A DNA stretch of 36,238 nucleotides from a virus. Positions 12,270 through 21,234 of the stretch are shown here, piece by piece. A program made the translations under genes and the position numbers. The DNA is taken from the IMG/VR virus record IMGVR_UViG_3300032086_002567, positions 1-36,238 of that record; one strand, 5' to 3'. Each line of letters begins with the position of its first letter. Within the stretch, counting starts at the first letter, position 1. Below the pieces are notes generated by a model. That model saw only the letters and a program-made list of their open reading frames with translations, was not told the origin of the DNA and made no database searches.

Positions 12270-14578
12270 TATCCACCACCTGAAAATCGTTCGTATTCGC
12301 TTAAACTAGCAACGATCCTTTGCGTGTACTCCACTGGTAAAACCTCATCTGGGTCTAGATTTCTTAAAGCTTCCGCAACCTCAGTCAGCCCTCTAAACTC
12401 TAAAGACGATTGCTGTTGGATCGGCTCTTGCCTTTGGCTTGTTTGAACTTGTGAAGGCGCTGACACTCGCCCACCCCCACCGCTTGCCGAATTCATATTA
12501 GCTATCTGGGCTTCCGTACTTGCAGCAATTAAGATAGTCATACCTAAGGCTTCATAAAATTCATGCTCCGCCCACGCTCTAACAATACCAGCCGCGCCAT
12601 TGACTCTAGCTTCTCGAGTTCTTCTTTTTTTGTTTGCTTTTTCTGACTTCGAACCAAACAGCTCATTTAATTGTAGTGAGGCATTAGCGTAAAGCTGGAA
12701 AGTATTTATACGTTGCGCGAATTCGTTTCTGGCAATATCCGCCCTTTCTGCTGCTGCGTCTTCCGCTATTCTTGTTTTTTCCATCTCGAATAGTTCATTC
12801 TGGGTTAGCTCTTGCTGTTCGAGTTCCGCTTGTAGCTCGAATTTAGCCTCAGCATCTAATCTAGTATTAGTTAAAAGCTGCTCTCTTCTTTGTTGAAAGT
12901 CTAACTGTGCATTAGTCTTTCTTGTTTCAAGCTCGGCAAGGTCTGCTAACCGGTTGAACTCTGCAATAGCTCTCTCTTGGTCGGCTACTGACTGGAATTC
13001 ACCAACTAAAAACTCATTGTATGCGCGCTGTATGGCTTGCCTTTCGTTTAGCTCAGCTTTTAAGCTTTCCGTTCTGAATCGTTCAGTATTAACAAATGGA
13101 TCTGATTTAGGCGAGGCTTTTTCCGTTTCTCCTGGGCGTTTGCCCGTACCCTCCTCTGGAGTTCGGCCAGACGAAAGCCCCGCTTGAAATAACGCGTCTC
13201 TTTTGAGAATAGCTTGTTCTAGCTCTTTGTTTAGCTCAGCTACAACCCTTTTTTGAGCATTAACAGCCGCTTTCATTTTGTCGCCTGAGAAATTTTCTAA
13301 CTTGTTTAGCTTTTCGCTGGCTAAAAATATTTGCTTTTCTAATCTATTCGCTTCAACTGTTGCGTTTGCTAGCTTAACCTCGATTTGGCTCTTGGTTAAA
13401 TTATCAAAACTCTGCGCTAATTCGTCGGTTCTTTCTGCTAAATTCCTAGCATCATCAGCCGCATCATCAGCCGTCAAGGCAAAAAATGCTATTGCGCTTG
13501 CTGCTGTAATAGCTAAGCCTACCGGTCCACCTAAAAGCCCAACCACGCGATTTAATGATGTTGATGCTACCGTCGCCGCCTTTTGCGCTGCTGTCATTGC
13601 TACAATCCTTTTAGTAGTGCCACCTATACCATTACTTAAAAGTTTAACAGATGTTAGATTGGCGGTATTAGCTACAGTATTTTTAACAGTCTCGACCGTT
13701 GACAGAATTATTGATGAGGAAAGTCTACCAAACCCGACAATTGCACCAGCAACCGCAACATCTGCCAGCAATTCTAAGTTTTGACTAATACCAAGAATAG
13801 CCTCACCTGCCAAATTGACTGAGCCTGTTATTGCATCCGATGAACCTACAAATAAAACCGCATTGTTTTCTGCCTCTTGAGCGAATTGTGCGAATGTTTT
13901 AGAGGAATTTTTTAGCTTTTCGTCAATCACATCAGCCGCACCACCAAGAGCGGTCACCAATATTTCCGCTGTGATTCCTCCGGTTGTAGCAAAATCTCTC
14001 AATTCGCCTTGTGTTAGGTTAAGGCTTCGCTGCAACGCTCTCATTATTTCTGGCGCACCTTCGGCTATTGAGTTGAACTCATCACCCCGCAACGCCCCAC
14101 TTGAAAACGCTTGACCTAATTGCCTAATAGCTCCCGCTGATTCTGCTGCACTTTTGCCGGATGCTGAAAACGACTTTCCAATAGTCTCTGTTAATCTAAC
14201 CAGCTCATCTGTGGATAAGTTTAAATTTTCTGTGGATAAGGTTAGTTGAGTATATAATTCAGCCGTTGCGCCAAATTCGGTGCGTGACCGTTGAGCAACC
14301 GCGAATAATTCGCCCGTTCTTTGAGTTAATTGTTGTGTAGTTGTGACGGTTTGTCTTATTTGGTTTTGTGCAGAAGTGAAAGCGTCCGCATATTTAACAA
14401 TTACACCCGCTTGAAGTGCGGCTGCTACAGCTATAACGGTTGTTTTTAATGTGCCGAAGGATTTGTTTGTTTTATCGGCTGATTTGTCAAGGTTGTTGAC
14501 TGAGCGATCAAGGCTGTTAACATTTCTTTCAGCTTTTGAGCTGTCAACCTTTATTCTGATTTGCTTTTCTAAAGCCAT
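12269..14578 (-). CDS. Tape measure protein (769 aa)
   Basis: Starts MALEKQIRIKVDSSKAERNV, a typical tape-measure opening, followed by long amphipathic helices, a lambda-H-like segment (ALRGDEFNSIAEGAPEIMRA with GGITAEILVTALGG), hydrophobic stretches at about 255-300 and 335-370, and a Lys/Glu/Gln-rich coiled-coil region to about 640. It sets tail length; at the usual 0.15 nm per residue the tail would be roughly 115 nm. The ATG overlaps the stop of the frameshifted chaperone product (TAATG). Confidence 0.9.
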   Translation of the reverse strand: MALEKQIRIKVDSSKAERNVNSLDRSVNNLDKSADKTNKSFGTLKTTVIAVAAALQAGVIVKYADAFTSAQNQIRQTVTTTQQLTQRTGELFAVAQRSRTEFGATAELYTQLTLSTENLNLSTDELVRLTETIGKSFSASGKSAAESAGAIRQLGQAFSSGALRGDEFNSIAEGAPEIMRALQRSLNLTQGELRDFATTGGITAEILVTALGGAADVIDEKLKNSSKTFAQFAQEAENNAVLFVGSSDAITGSVNLAGEAILGISQNLELLADVAVAGAIVGFGRLSSSIILSTVETVKNTVANTANLTSVKLLSNGIGGTTKRIVAMTAAQKAATVASTSLNRVVGLLGGPVGLAITAASAIAFFALTADDAADDARNLAERTDELAQSFDNLTKSQIEVKLANATVEANRLEKQIFLASEKLNKLENFSGDKMKAAVNAQKRVVAELNKELEQAILKRDALFQAGLSSGRTPEEGTGKRPGETEKASPKSDPFVNTERFRTESLKAELNERQAIQRAYNEFLVGEFQSVADQERAIAEFNRLADLAELETRKTNAQLDFQQRREQLLTNTRLDAEAKFELQAELEQQELTQNELFEMEKTRIAEDAAAERADIARNEFAQRINTFQLYANASLQLNELFGSKSEKANKKRRTREARVNGAAGIVRAWAEHEFYEALGMTILIAASTEAQIANMNSASGGGGRVSAPSQVQTSQRQEPIQQQSSLEFRGLTEVAEALRNLDPDEVLPVEYTQRIVASLSEYERFSGGG

Positions 14579-15278
14579 TATTTCGACCGCCGTTTAATTT
14601 TTTCCGCTTCATTCTTTAACCATTCAGCATCGACCGACTCAATTACATCTAAAGACTTGTCTAAATTGGGTAAATGCTTAACCTCGTCAATTATATCAGA
14701 CTTTTGGAGCGGTCTATGGTCTATTCTTCTACGGTTAAGTTTAGAAAAGCAAACAAATAAGTCTCTCGTTCTATTTTGTAGTTTTGGTCTTTCTTTTTCG
14801 TAATCTATTCCGAGGGCTTTACATTGGCTGGCAGCGATTTTGTCATTATCAAATTGGTCGTACCAGCTTAAGGCTTTTTTATTTCTTCTGATTCCTCATA
14901 GACTTGATCGGCTAAATAATTTTCATAGTTTGCAGCGTGAGTAATTAAAGCTTGATTTAAACTCATCCAGTAAGCTTCGTTAAGAAATAACTGCCTAGCA
15001 AAAGCCTCGCTGTATTCCATCGGCTCGCCATCATCATTATCAGTGACGTTTTCCCAGTTGCACACGCCGTAATAAGCTAACCAATTTGCAAATATTTCGT
15101 TCTCGTTGATTTCTTTTGGCTTTGGAAATAAGCCGTATAGCTTTTCTTTGATTTCGGCTATCTGGGTCTGAGCTTGCTTGGTGCCAATGCGTCTAACATA
15201 AAAAGTCATATCGGCAATATAACAAGGCGAGCCAGAGGAATGCTTCTCAACATCCTCTCTGTATAGGTCCAGGCTCAT
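14578..15278 (-). CDS. Tail assembly chaperone GT, made by -1 frameshift (233 aa)
   Basis: The G frame runs from 15278 to the heptamer A AAA AAG at 14874-14880, which is in the correct X XXY YYZ phase three codons before its stop. A -1 slip there continues as ALSWYDQFDNDKIAASQC and stays open for 98 codons to a stop at 14578-14580 that overlaps the tape-measure start. This is the classic lambda G/GT arrangement between tail tube and tape measure. The T extension recruits tail tube subunits to the tape measure. Confidence 0.85.
14868..15278 (-). CDS. Tail assembly chaperone G (136 aa, unshifted product)
   Basis: Starts MSLDLYREDVEKH; an acidic, helical protein with FYVRRIGTKQAQTQI and ENEIFANWLAYYGVCNW, ending EESEEIKKP just past the slippery heptamer. 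G proteins coat the tape measure during tail assembly and are absent from the finished virion. Position between the tail tube and tape measure genes and the shared frameshift site support the call. Confidence 0.85.
   Translation of the reverse strand: MSLDLYREDVEKHSSGSPCYIADMTFYVRRIGTKQAQTQIAEIKEKLYGLFPKPKEINENEIFANWLAYYGVCNWENVTDNDDGEPMEYSEAFARQLFLNEAYWMSLNQALITHAANYENYLADQVYEESEEIKKP
14874..14880 (-). promoter_or_regulatory. Programmed -1 ribosomal frameshift site
   Basis: The minus strand reads A AAA AAG in the zero frame, the most efficient slippery heptamer known in E. coli. It lies two codons before the G stop (CCT TAA), and the -1 frame is open for 98 codons. No obvious strong hairpin is seen directly downstream. 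Confidence 0.85.
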
Positions 15279-15280
15279 GA

Positions 15281-16453
15281 TTAAGACCAGTTACGGTAAA
15301 CTACGCAAGTATACCCGCGCGAATCCTCTTCTGCCGTGTAGGTCATTTCTGAGTTTGCTACCACTCCAGAGCCGTCTGGAATTTCATGCTCAGTGATAAC
15401 CGCTTGAGGGACTTCAATGATAGTATAGTCGCCACCACCGTGATCTAACTCAAAAGCTAGCGCCACATTAGTTCCATTAATATATCGGTCACGCCATGCG
15501 CTTGATACATCAACCGGAAGTCTTGCAGCTAATGCGCCAGTTAAGGTCATATCGCCATTGGCATAGGTAGCACCTTCACAACCAGCCGCTCTGTCTTCTT
15601 GCATGTTGTTTGAGAACTCGAACCCTGCCGATTTAACAGTACATACTGAATCAGCGCCATCTACCCAAATTCTAACTACATCATTCACGGCAGATAAAAC
15701 ACTTGAGCTATCCGCTGTTGCATCTGTTTGTCCAGATATTTCAGCCGTGCCAGAGGTTAAAGCTTCGGCCACAATTGCTAGCGCACCTGTCATCATGCCA
15801 GATTCGCCAATCTCAAACGATGCGCTATTGATTTGACCATCGTAAAACGTTTGGTAATCGGTATCTGCTGCCTTAGATGTATCTACCATTCGAGTTTGAA
15901 CAGTGTAATAAGGGATTGTGGAGGCGCTTGATGTTCTTTGCGATGTAAATGTAACGCTTGCACCTGCCGCCTCGACCGCTGTTGGAACGGGTGACACTTC
16001 AACATCTAAAGAGCTGTTAACCGCTGTTATGCGGTAATTTCTGTTTAATGTAGTATCTGCATAACCCGAAACAAACAAATAGTCACCAACTGCCATACCA
16101 GAGAATGGCGTACCAGTTGAAGCTACAAAACCATTAGCATCTGAGGCGATAGTGGTCGCTGTAGCCGTTACCGTCGCCTCCGTACCTTGAATAGCCTTAA
16201 TTAAGTAGTTGACTGTCTGCTTGGTGAATTCAACCGATAAATCAGCCGCAAAGCTGGAATTATCCTTTACATTCTCGCGCGCTTGCCTGTTTGTTTTAAC
16301 CTCGGACGATTGAACATAGGAAACATTTTGTCTAGCTTTCCCCTCTGTTCGTCTGAATGGTGTAAATACGGGGCTAGCATCAATGGCCCCTTTCGCGGTT
16401 TGCTCTGACAAGTAAACCCCGAAATCGTTACCTGATAATAATCGTTCAGCCAT
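15281..16453 (-). CDS. Major tail tube protein (390 aa)
   Basis: Starts MAERLLSGNDFGVYLSEQTA and is beta-rich, with TFYDGQINSASFEIGESG and FEFSNNMQEDRAAGCEG segments typical of siphophage tail tube proteins. An inserted region at about 90-170 (TEATVTATATTIASDANGF to VSPVPTAVEAA) looks like an added Ig-like or carbohydrate-binding decoration domain, which explains the length. It lies between the tail terminator and the G/GT chaperone genes, the standard place for the tube. Confidence 0.85.
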   Translation of the reverse strand: MAERLLSGNDFGVYLSEQTAKGAIDASPVFTPFRRTEGKARQNVSYVQSSEVKTNRQARENVKDNSSFAADLSVEFTKQTVNYLIKAIQGTEATVTATATTIASDANGFVASTGTPFSGMAVGDYLFVSGYADTTLNRNYRITAVNSSLDVEVSPVPTAVEAAGASVTFTSQRTSSASTIPYYTVQTRMVDTSKAADTDYQTFYDGQINSASFEIGESGMMTGALAIVAEALTSGTAEISGQTDATADSSSVLSAVNDVVRIWVDGADSVCTVKSAGFEFSNNMQEDRAAGCEGATYANGDMTLTGALAARLPVDVSSAWRDRYINGTNVALAFELDHGGGDYTIIEVPQAVITEHEIPDGSGVVANSEMTYTAEEDSRGYTCVVYRNWS

Positions 16454-16456
16454 CTT

Positions 16457-16864
16457 TTAACCCTCGTAATAAAATTCTATTGTAATCTGCACATTATACC
16501 ATGCAGACTCTATCGTATTAACTTCAATTAGTGCGTTCTGGCATTTTACACCAGTAAGCTCTACATCTTCAAATGCAGCCGCTATTGTTTCAGCCTCAGT
16601 TAATTGTGCTAAATCGTCGCCACCTATTGGATAAAAAGTATCAATAACAAAAAGCCCGTCGTAACGCTTCCATAAGCCACCCGCTTGAGCGTTAACCACA
16701 TCTTGCACTATAACGGTAGGCCGCATCCATTTAGATGCTTGCGGAGTTGTAAAGGCGCGGTTAGGTAGCTTTACCTCGCCACTAGTGTAACCGGCTGGTA
16801 GATTAGCTAAAAGTGTACTAATAAGTTGCTCGTGAGCATTCTTTGTACTTGGGTTAGCTGGCAT
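16457..16864 (-). CDS. Tail terminator / tail completion protein (135 aa)
   Basis: Starts MPANPSTKNAHEQLISTLLA. A helix followed by an alternating alpha/beta core (MRPTVIVQDVVNAQ, YDGLFVIDTFYPIGG) and a final strand pair (WYNVQITIEFYYE) match the lambda gpU/DUF4128 type of tail terminator. It would cap the tube and join it to the head. Position, after the HK97 gp10-like gene and before the tube gene, fits. Confidence 0.75.
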   Translation of the reverse strand: MPANPSTKNAHEQLISTLLANLPAGYTSGEVKLPNRAFTTPQASKWMRPTVIVQDVVNAQAGGLWKRYDGLFVIDTFYPIGGDDLAQLTEAETIAAAFEDVELTGVKCQNALIEVNTIESAWYNVQITIEFYYEG

Positions 16865-17213
16865 TCTCTACCCTTTTAATTACTGCCTCTACAAACTTTG
16901 CGGGGGCTTGTGTTGATGTTCCGCGGTTTAACTCTTCAATGTAAGGCAGGTTGTTAACTACCCAAAATACCGGATACTTAGACTTTTTAGCCGCAAGGGT
17001 TTTTTTAACGCCTTTATTGATCGTTGAACCGCCTGATTTGTCATTTATATCGGTTTGACTGTTAATAGGGTTTGATACTGACACCTGCCAGTTGCCCCTA
17101 GCTCGACCAGTATCAACTGGGGTCGCAAAAACAACACCTTTAAGTATGTTAATTGTGGTAGCTCTGGCTTCCCTGTTAACTTCTGCTTCAAGCGCTTGTA
17201 AAGAATATTTCAT
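16854..17213 (-). CDS. HK97 gp10-like neck / tail completion protein (119 aa)
   Basis: The core TPVDTGRARGNWQVSVS is the hallmark of the HK97 gp10/lambda Z-type family, followed by a Lys-rich loop and YIEELNRGTSTQAPAKFVE, also diagnostic. It acts in head-tail joining. The start overlaps the preceding gene by four bases. Confidence 0.85.
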   Translation of the reverse strand: MKYSLQALEAEVNREARATTINILKGVVFATPVDTGRARGNWQVSVSNPINSQTDINDKSGGSTINKGVKKTLAAKKSKYPVFWVVNNLPYIEELNRGTSTQAPAKFVEAVIKRVENAS

Positions 17214-17566
17214 TTTCGTCTAGCCGTTATAAAATAAGCTGCGTTATCTGCATCTTTTTCGACTAGGATTATTTGATAGTTAACGCCATCAAAAGTGATG
17301 TCTACATTATCTAATTGAGGATCGGTAGTCCATTGGCTAGCATTTGTAGCTATTCTAATGTCGCCTGATTCGATCAAATCATTATTAAACGCGCTTAAAT
17401 CTAAATTAGTTAATACGCCCGTTCCAGTTTCGCTCGTGTAAGTCTGAGCTGATCCATAAGTAACCGCTGCCGCTGTTCTCATGACCAACACTTTAGCAAA
17501 GGCTGAAAATGTATCAGTTATTAATGTGTTTGCAATTGTTTGGAATGTCCCAGCCGCAATAGTCAT
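17210..17566 (-). CDS. Head closure / stopper-like protein (118 aa)
   Basis: Small beta-barrel-like protein: MTIAAGTFQTIANTLITDTF, then LVMRTAAAVTYGSAQTYTS, and ITFDGVNYQIILVEKD near the end. The spacing of a helix followed by five or six strands and the place between the adaptor and gp10-like genes fit a head-closure (stopper) protein. Sequence alone does not prove it. Confidence 0.65.
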   Translation of the reverse strand: MTIAAGTFQTIANTLITDTFSAFAKVLVMRTAAAVTYGSAQTYTSETGTGVLTNLDLSAFNNDLIESGDIRIATNASQWTTDPQLDNVDITFDGVNYQIILVEKDADNAAYFITARRK

Positions 17567-18051
17567 TAGATAACCCGCTGGATATACATTGCATTCGAGC
17601 TTGAGCTTGACACGTAATCATTAATTTTCTTGATAGCCTTCGCATAAAACCGTTCATAGGTTGCACTTGCGTTAGCATCATACTCAGTGTCTTGCTCTAG
17701 TTCGCCTAAGCGATTCTTTTGCCGCTTGATAACTTGTCCGTCAAATAAAGGCTGCAAGCCGCCTGTTTGAGTTTGTTGAATATAAGCTAATTCTGAGCAG
17801 CAATCTTTCACCTTTGCGGGAACGGCGGTTGAATCAATTAATATACCTTCGCTATTATAAAGGCTTGAGCGGGGGAATTTTTGATCTTGAGTTGATACTG
17901 TTCGCTGGCCGTTAAAGTCGAAGGTGTCGTCAATATACTCAGTAGCTACCAAACAAGCCGCATCAATAGCCGCATCAGTTTGAGCGCTTACATCAACACC
18001 TCTAGCATAAAAATAAGCTTTATACTCTGCCGCTGTGGTGTAAGCAGCCAT
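17566..18051 (-). CDS. Head-tail adaptor (gp6/DnaT_2-like, 161 aa)
   Basis: Starts MAAYTTAAEYKAYFYARGVD; helical, with DAAIDAACLVATEYIDDTF, then KFPRSSLYNSEG and VPAKVKDCCSELAYIQ. This is the pattern of a common phage family variously annotated DnaT-like or head-tail connector: helical bundle, a PR turn, and a cysteine/alanine helix. Given the neighbours it should be the adaptor that docks on the portal. Its ATG overlaps the stop of the 40-residue gene. Confidence 0.75.
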   Translation of the reverse strand: MAAYTTAAEYKAYFYARGVDVSAQTDAAIDAACLVATEYIDDTFDFNGQRTVSTQDQKFPRSSLYNSEGILIDSTAVPAKVKDCCSELAYIQQTQTGGLQPLFDGQVIKRQKNRLGELEQDTEYDANASATYERFYAKAIKKINDYVSSSSSNAMYIQRVI

Positions 18052-18173
18052 TATGCTTTAACCCAGCCGTGAGACTCGTAATTCTCGACTTCTTTAGGGT
18101 GTACATCTGCTTTTTTTTCGCCTTTCTTCATTTTAACAAGGATAGGCGCTACGCTTTTCTTAACTTTCTTCAT
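18051..18173 (-). CDS. Small conserved-type basic head protein (40 aa)
   Basis: A perfect GGAGG ribosome site eight bases upstream of ATG 18173 introduces a Lys-rich N-terminus (MKKVKKSVAPILVKMKKGEK) and an ending ADVHPKEVENYESHGWVK. Short proteins of this shape, with an HPxEVxxY...GW ending, recur between coat and adaptor genes in phages. The function is unknown, but the strong ribosome site implies high expression. Confidence 0.75.
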   Translation of the reverse strand: MKKVKKSVAPILVKMKKGEKKADVHPKEVENYESHGWVKA

Positions 18174-18193
18174 TTTAAAAACCTCCACAAATT

Positions 18194-18219
18194 AAAAAAA
18201 TACCCCGCCTAGACGGGGC
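18194..18219 (-). terminator. Rho-independent terminator after the coat gene
   Basis: On the minus strand CCCCG (18214-18218), a six-base loop and CGGGG (18203-18207) are followed by TA and seven T (18194-18200). It lies 18 bases after the coat stop codon and before the strong ribosome site of the next gene. Since connector genes follow without another visible promoter, it probably acts as a partial terminator that raises coat protein relative to downstream products. Confidence 0.85.
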
Positions 18220-18236
18220 TAAGTACCTATGGAGAA

Positions 18237-19379
18237 TTACCCTAACAAGTTGGCAACGCCTTCCTGCTTCCAAGTTTTATAACCCCAAACAGCTGACACA
18301 TTGATCATCGCTTTTTGGAATCCTTTGTAGAACGAAATATCGAAAGGAATACCTGAACGAGGGTCAACAACAATCATACTGTCACTTGCTGCATCACCGC
18401 CCTCTGGCATAGCTGGGGCGCGTACCGCAATTTCTGCTGCTGAGCGAGCTACTAAGATATTTCCAGCGTAGTTATCGCCAACTGTAATAGCGTTGTTATC
18501 AGCAATCGCAACTCTAAGACCTGGAGCGCCAATAGTAAACGAGCCGCCAGACAGAGCCTCAGTAACAACATATTTATTGTTTGCGTCTGCCGCAAAAGTC
18601 ACTACGTCACCGGCTAGAATAGTGCCTGAGCCGGTATCTGCTGCTATCACAACATCGCCAGCTGACAACGAAGCATCATTAACTAAGTAGCCAGTGCCTG
18701 TACCTTTTGTGTGAGCTGCAACTTGTGCCGATTCTCTAATTCTATTCCCAGCAACATCTAACAATACACCTTGGCGAAGGATAGAGTCTGAACCTTGACG
18801 GTTTGCGTCTGCCTGCTTACCAATCATTTTGGCGCCTGCTGCTGTATTAAGGATTAAAGTATTATCGCCGCTTGCCTGCCCGTTATCTTTCAAGATTCTG
18901 AGAGTTTCTGACATGTCAGTATAATCGCCAGCTGTGGCGAATGGGGTTGTTCCTGCCGTACCATATGCGCGCGATGCGTTTTGATATAAATCCGTACACA
19001 CATCGGCTTCCATTTCATTAGTGATCGTTCTGAATGCTTGCTCGAATTGATCACCTAAAATACTTTGATAGCCTGATCCGTTATTAACATGACGAACATC
19101 TTCCCCAGTCCAAGGGATTTGAACACCTTTCGACTTGCTAAGCGTCATGGTTTTATTGCCAATAGTTTGGTCTGTTCCTTCCGGAATAGTCATGCTCGGC
19201 GTGTTAATTACCGATGTTGCCGCTGGAGCCACAAACGATCGAACAGTATCATTTAATGCCGCTCGCTGAGTTCCGTCACCGTTAATTGTAATTGACGGGA
19301 TTGCTCCAACCAATTCACGCGAAACGACATCAGCCGCTTTGTAGATGTCACCTGCTAAATCTGTTAATACATTAGCCAT
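18237..19379 (-). CDS. Major capsid protein, P22 coat-like (380 aa)
   Basis: Starts MANVLTDLAGDIYKAADVVS, as P22-type coat proteins do, with MTIPEGTDQTIGNKTMTL and IPWTGEDVRHVNNGSGY in the N-terminal arm and beta regions. Residues about 225-305 (VNDASLSAGDVVIAADTGSG, VTFAADANNKYVVTEAL) form a beta-rich insertion resembling the P22 coat I-domain. The C-terminus (FDISFYKGFQKAMINVSAVW) is typical. It follows the scaffold gene and is followed by a terminator, fitting the most abundant virion protein. Confidence 0.9.
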   Translation of the reverse strand: MANVLTDLAGDIYKAADVVSRELVGAIPSITINGDGTQRAALNDTVRSFVAPAATSVINTPSMTIPEGTDQTIGNKTMTLSKSKGVQIPWTGEDVRHVNNGSGYQSILGDQFEQAFRTITNEMEADVCTDLYQNASRAYGTAGTTPFATAGDYTDMSETLRILKDNGQASGDNTLILNTAAGAKMIGKQADANRQGSDSILRQGVLLDVAGNRIRESAQVAAHTKGTGTGYLVNDASLSAGDVVIAADTGSGTILAGDVVTFAADANNKYVVTEALSGGSFTIGAPGLRVAIADNNAITVGDNYAGNILVARSAAEIAVRAPAMPEGGDAASDSMIVVDPRSGIPFDISFYKGFQKAMINVSAVWGYKTWKQEGVANLLG

Positions 19380-19398
19380 TTTAATTTACCTTTTAAGT

Positions 19399-20094
19399 TT
19401 AATCGTCGGCCAATTTGCCGCCGGATTTGAAAAAATCAGCCCTTTTTGAGTGTGACATTGTATCAAACTCTGAGCGTGATATGGTTTTTTGTCCGGCCCC
19501 GCCGATTTCGCTCTTGGATGCCCCGCTTCCAGACGCTTTACTACCAATTAAGAGACTTTTAAATTCCTCATTGGTTGAAAATTCTTTCTTTAAATCTTCA
19601 AGGCTTGAGACTGTTAAATTACCATCATTATCGGTAACCTTAACCGCTCCACCTTCATACTTTAATCTATCAATAACGAATCGACTTAAAATCTTGACGT
19701 TTGCACCTTCTGCTAAATCCATAGCTATTTGTGTTGCTGCTTTTTCTTTAGCGTTTCTTGACTCTTTTTCATTAAAAGATTCAATTTTTTTAAGGTAGTT
19801 TGACTCTTTCTCTTTCCAGGACTTCATCAAACTTTCAACATCGCCGCTTTTTGCTGCCGCTTCGTCCCTTACTCTTTTAGCTTCCTCAGCCGCCTCATTT
19901 GCCAGCCGCTTCTGCTCTTTTTTCTCTGCTAACAGTTTGTCGTGATTCGCCTTTAACCCTGCCACTTCTGATGATGGGATAAATCTATCGCCTAAATCAA
20001 CATCTAAGCTGAACTTCCCATCTTTTTCAGTGTACAAACTTTTAACTGAATCATCTAAACCGTCTAAATTTTCTACTTGATATTGTAGCGCCAT
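19399..20094 (-). CDS. Scaffolding protein (231 aa)
   Basis: Starts MALQYQVENLDGLDDSVKSL, then a Lys/Glu/Ala-rich coiled coil (residues 50-125, LLAEKKEQKRLANEAAEEAK) and a flexible Ser/Gly-rich C-terminal part (GSKASGSGASKSEIGGAGQ) with a basic final helix. Charge pattern, length and position just before the coat gene are diagnostic of a capsid scaffold, removed after shell assembly. Confidence 0.85.
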   Translation of the reverse strand: MALQYQVENLDGLDDSVKSLYTEKDGKFSLDVDLGDRFIPSSEVAGLKANHDKLLAEKKEQKRLANEAAEEAKRVRDEAAAKSGDVESLMKSWKEKESNYLKKIESFNEKESRNAKEKAATQIAMDLAEGANVKILSRFVIDRLKYEGGAVKVTDNDGNLTVSSLEDLKKEFSTNEEFKSLLIGSKASGSGASKSEIGGAGQKTISRSEFDTMSHSKRADFFKSGGKLADD

Positions 20095-20121
20095 TTCAAA
20101 ACCCCGTTTTTAATGGTTAAA

Positions 20122-20132
20122 CCGACCATCGG
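20122..20132 (-). promoter_or_regulatory. Short hairpin in the scaffold leader
   Basis: CCGA/TCGG arms around three bases, extendable to six pairs with one wobble, followed on the minus strand by TTTAA. Too weak for a convincing terminator; it may attenuate or protect the transcript starting at the promoter just upstream. Confidence 0.3.
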
Positions 20133-20140
20133 CTAATGTA

Positions 20141-20169
20141 ATTATATACTTGTTGATTAAAACACACAA
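20141..20169 (-). promoter_or_regulatory. Possible promoter for scaffold and coat genes
   Basis: On the minus strand a perfect TATAAT (20141-20146) with a weak TTGTGT (20164-20169) 17 bases upstream, in the only sizeable gap of the head gene cluster. An extra promoter here would boost scaffold and coat expression. Confidence 0.4.
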
Positions 20170-20172
20170 ATT

Positions 20173-21234
20173 TTAGCCAAACAGGCCAAGATTTAGCCTT
20201 TTATCTTTTTCTATCATTTCAGCAACAGTTAAAGGCTCTAATCTTGCGTTCAATGTAAGCTTTGCAAATTCTTTACTGGTCAACTTTCCAGATAGCAATA
20301 AATCAGCCCTGGTTTTGCCAATTGAATCTATCACAAATTCTCTTGGTTGTGTTTTTAGCCAATCGTAATCATTTAAGCTTGCCTTAACTTGGCCACCACC
20401 GGACGCCCCTTTAGCTGAGCGTGTAAAACTGCTCTCATCTATTGCATAACGACTATCTAACTCTGGAATTGATGTTGATCTGCAATTAGGATGCCTTGGC
20501 GGATATGGGCCTTTGCCGACAGGGTAAACTTTATCTAATGCAGCTATTGACCTGCACTCACTTGACGTTCTTTCATCGAATACCGCTAAAAACCGCCAAC
20601 CTGTTACTAAATCGTTATTAGCTTCCCATGTTATCGTTCTAGCAACTTGCGAAGCGTGATTAATAGCCGTCCTAACGACTGCTTGAGCAGTTCTAGCCGT
20701 TTGCCCTGCGATATTAGATTTAACCGCGCTAGCCATCTGGTTAACCGTCTGACCCTCAAACCAACCCTGCCTTATTATTCCGTTAACTGCATCGATTTGA
20801 GCTTTTTTCCAATCAGCTATAAATGGGGCTAATAGTTTACCAGCGCCATTAGTGCCAATTGATAATGGTGTTGTTCTTAATGCAGATAATATTTGGCTGA
20901 TAGCAGGTTGAGCTACAACATAAGAAGAATTCGATAATAATGCAGACTTGAGCAGGTCGGCCTCAAAATTACCCTCCATGCCTGCAATTTTATTCAGTGA
21001 TTCATTTAGATTATTAATATAAGAATCATACAAATCAACCTGAAAAGGATTTAAGGCTCTTAACTGTTCATTAAGTCTAGTGCGTGAAAATTCAGTTAAA
21101 TTAGCAGGTAATCGATTAAGGATACCCCGCTCTAACTCATCTAGTATTTTAGAGAATCGGTTAAATTCACTTGTGCCGACTCTTTGCAAATAAACAAAGT
21201 GCCTTGCGTGAGCGTTTACTAGTTGCTGATTCAA
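20173..21234 (-). CDS. Head morphogenesis protein, SPP1 gp7 / Mu gpF-like (353 aa)
   Basis: The N-terminal two thirds are helical (LVNAHARHFVYLQRVGTSEF). The diagnostic motif is near residues 215-255: DERTSSECRSIAALDKVYP, then GPYPPRHPNCRSTSIPEL, the Cys/His-containing core of the Phage_Mu_F/SPP1 gp7 minor head family. Such proteins enter the procapsid with the portal and influence DNA injection. The gene sits immediately after the portal gene, the usual order. Confidence 0.9.
   Translation of the reverse strand: MNQQLVNAHARHFVYLQRVGTSEFNRFSKILDELERGILNRLPANLTEFSRTRLNEQLRALNPFQVDLYDSYINNLNESLNKIAGMEGNFEADLLKSALLSNSSYVVAQPAISQILSALRTTPLSIGTNGAGKLLAPFIADWKKAQIDAVNGIIRQGWFEGQTVNQMASAVKSNIAGQTARTAQAVVRTAINHASQVARTITWEANNDLVTGWRFLAVFDERTSSECRSIAALDKVYPVGKGPYPPRHPNCRSTSIPELDSRYAIDESSFTRSAKGASGGGQVKASLNDYDWLKTQPREFVIDSIGKTRADLLLSGKLTSKEFAKLTLNARLEPLTVAEMIEKDKRLNLGLFG

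Noticed and set aside
13278-13784. 168-residue plus-strand frame
   Set aside because: Lies wholly antisense to the tape measure gene, without ribosome site, and its composition mirrors the Ala-rich sense strand.
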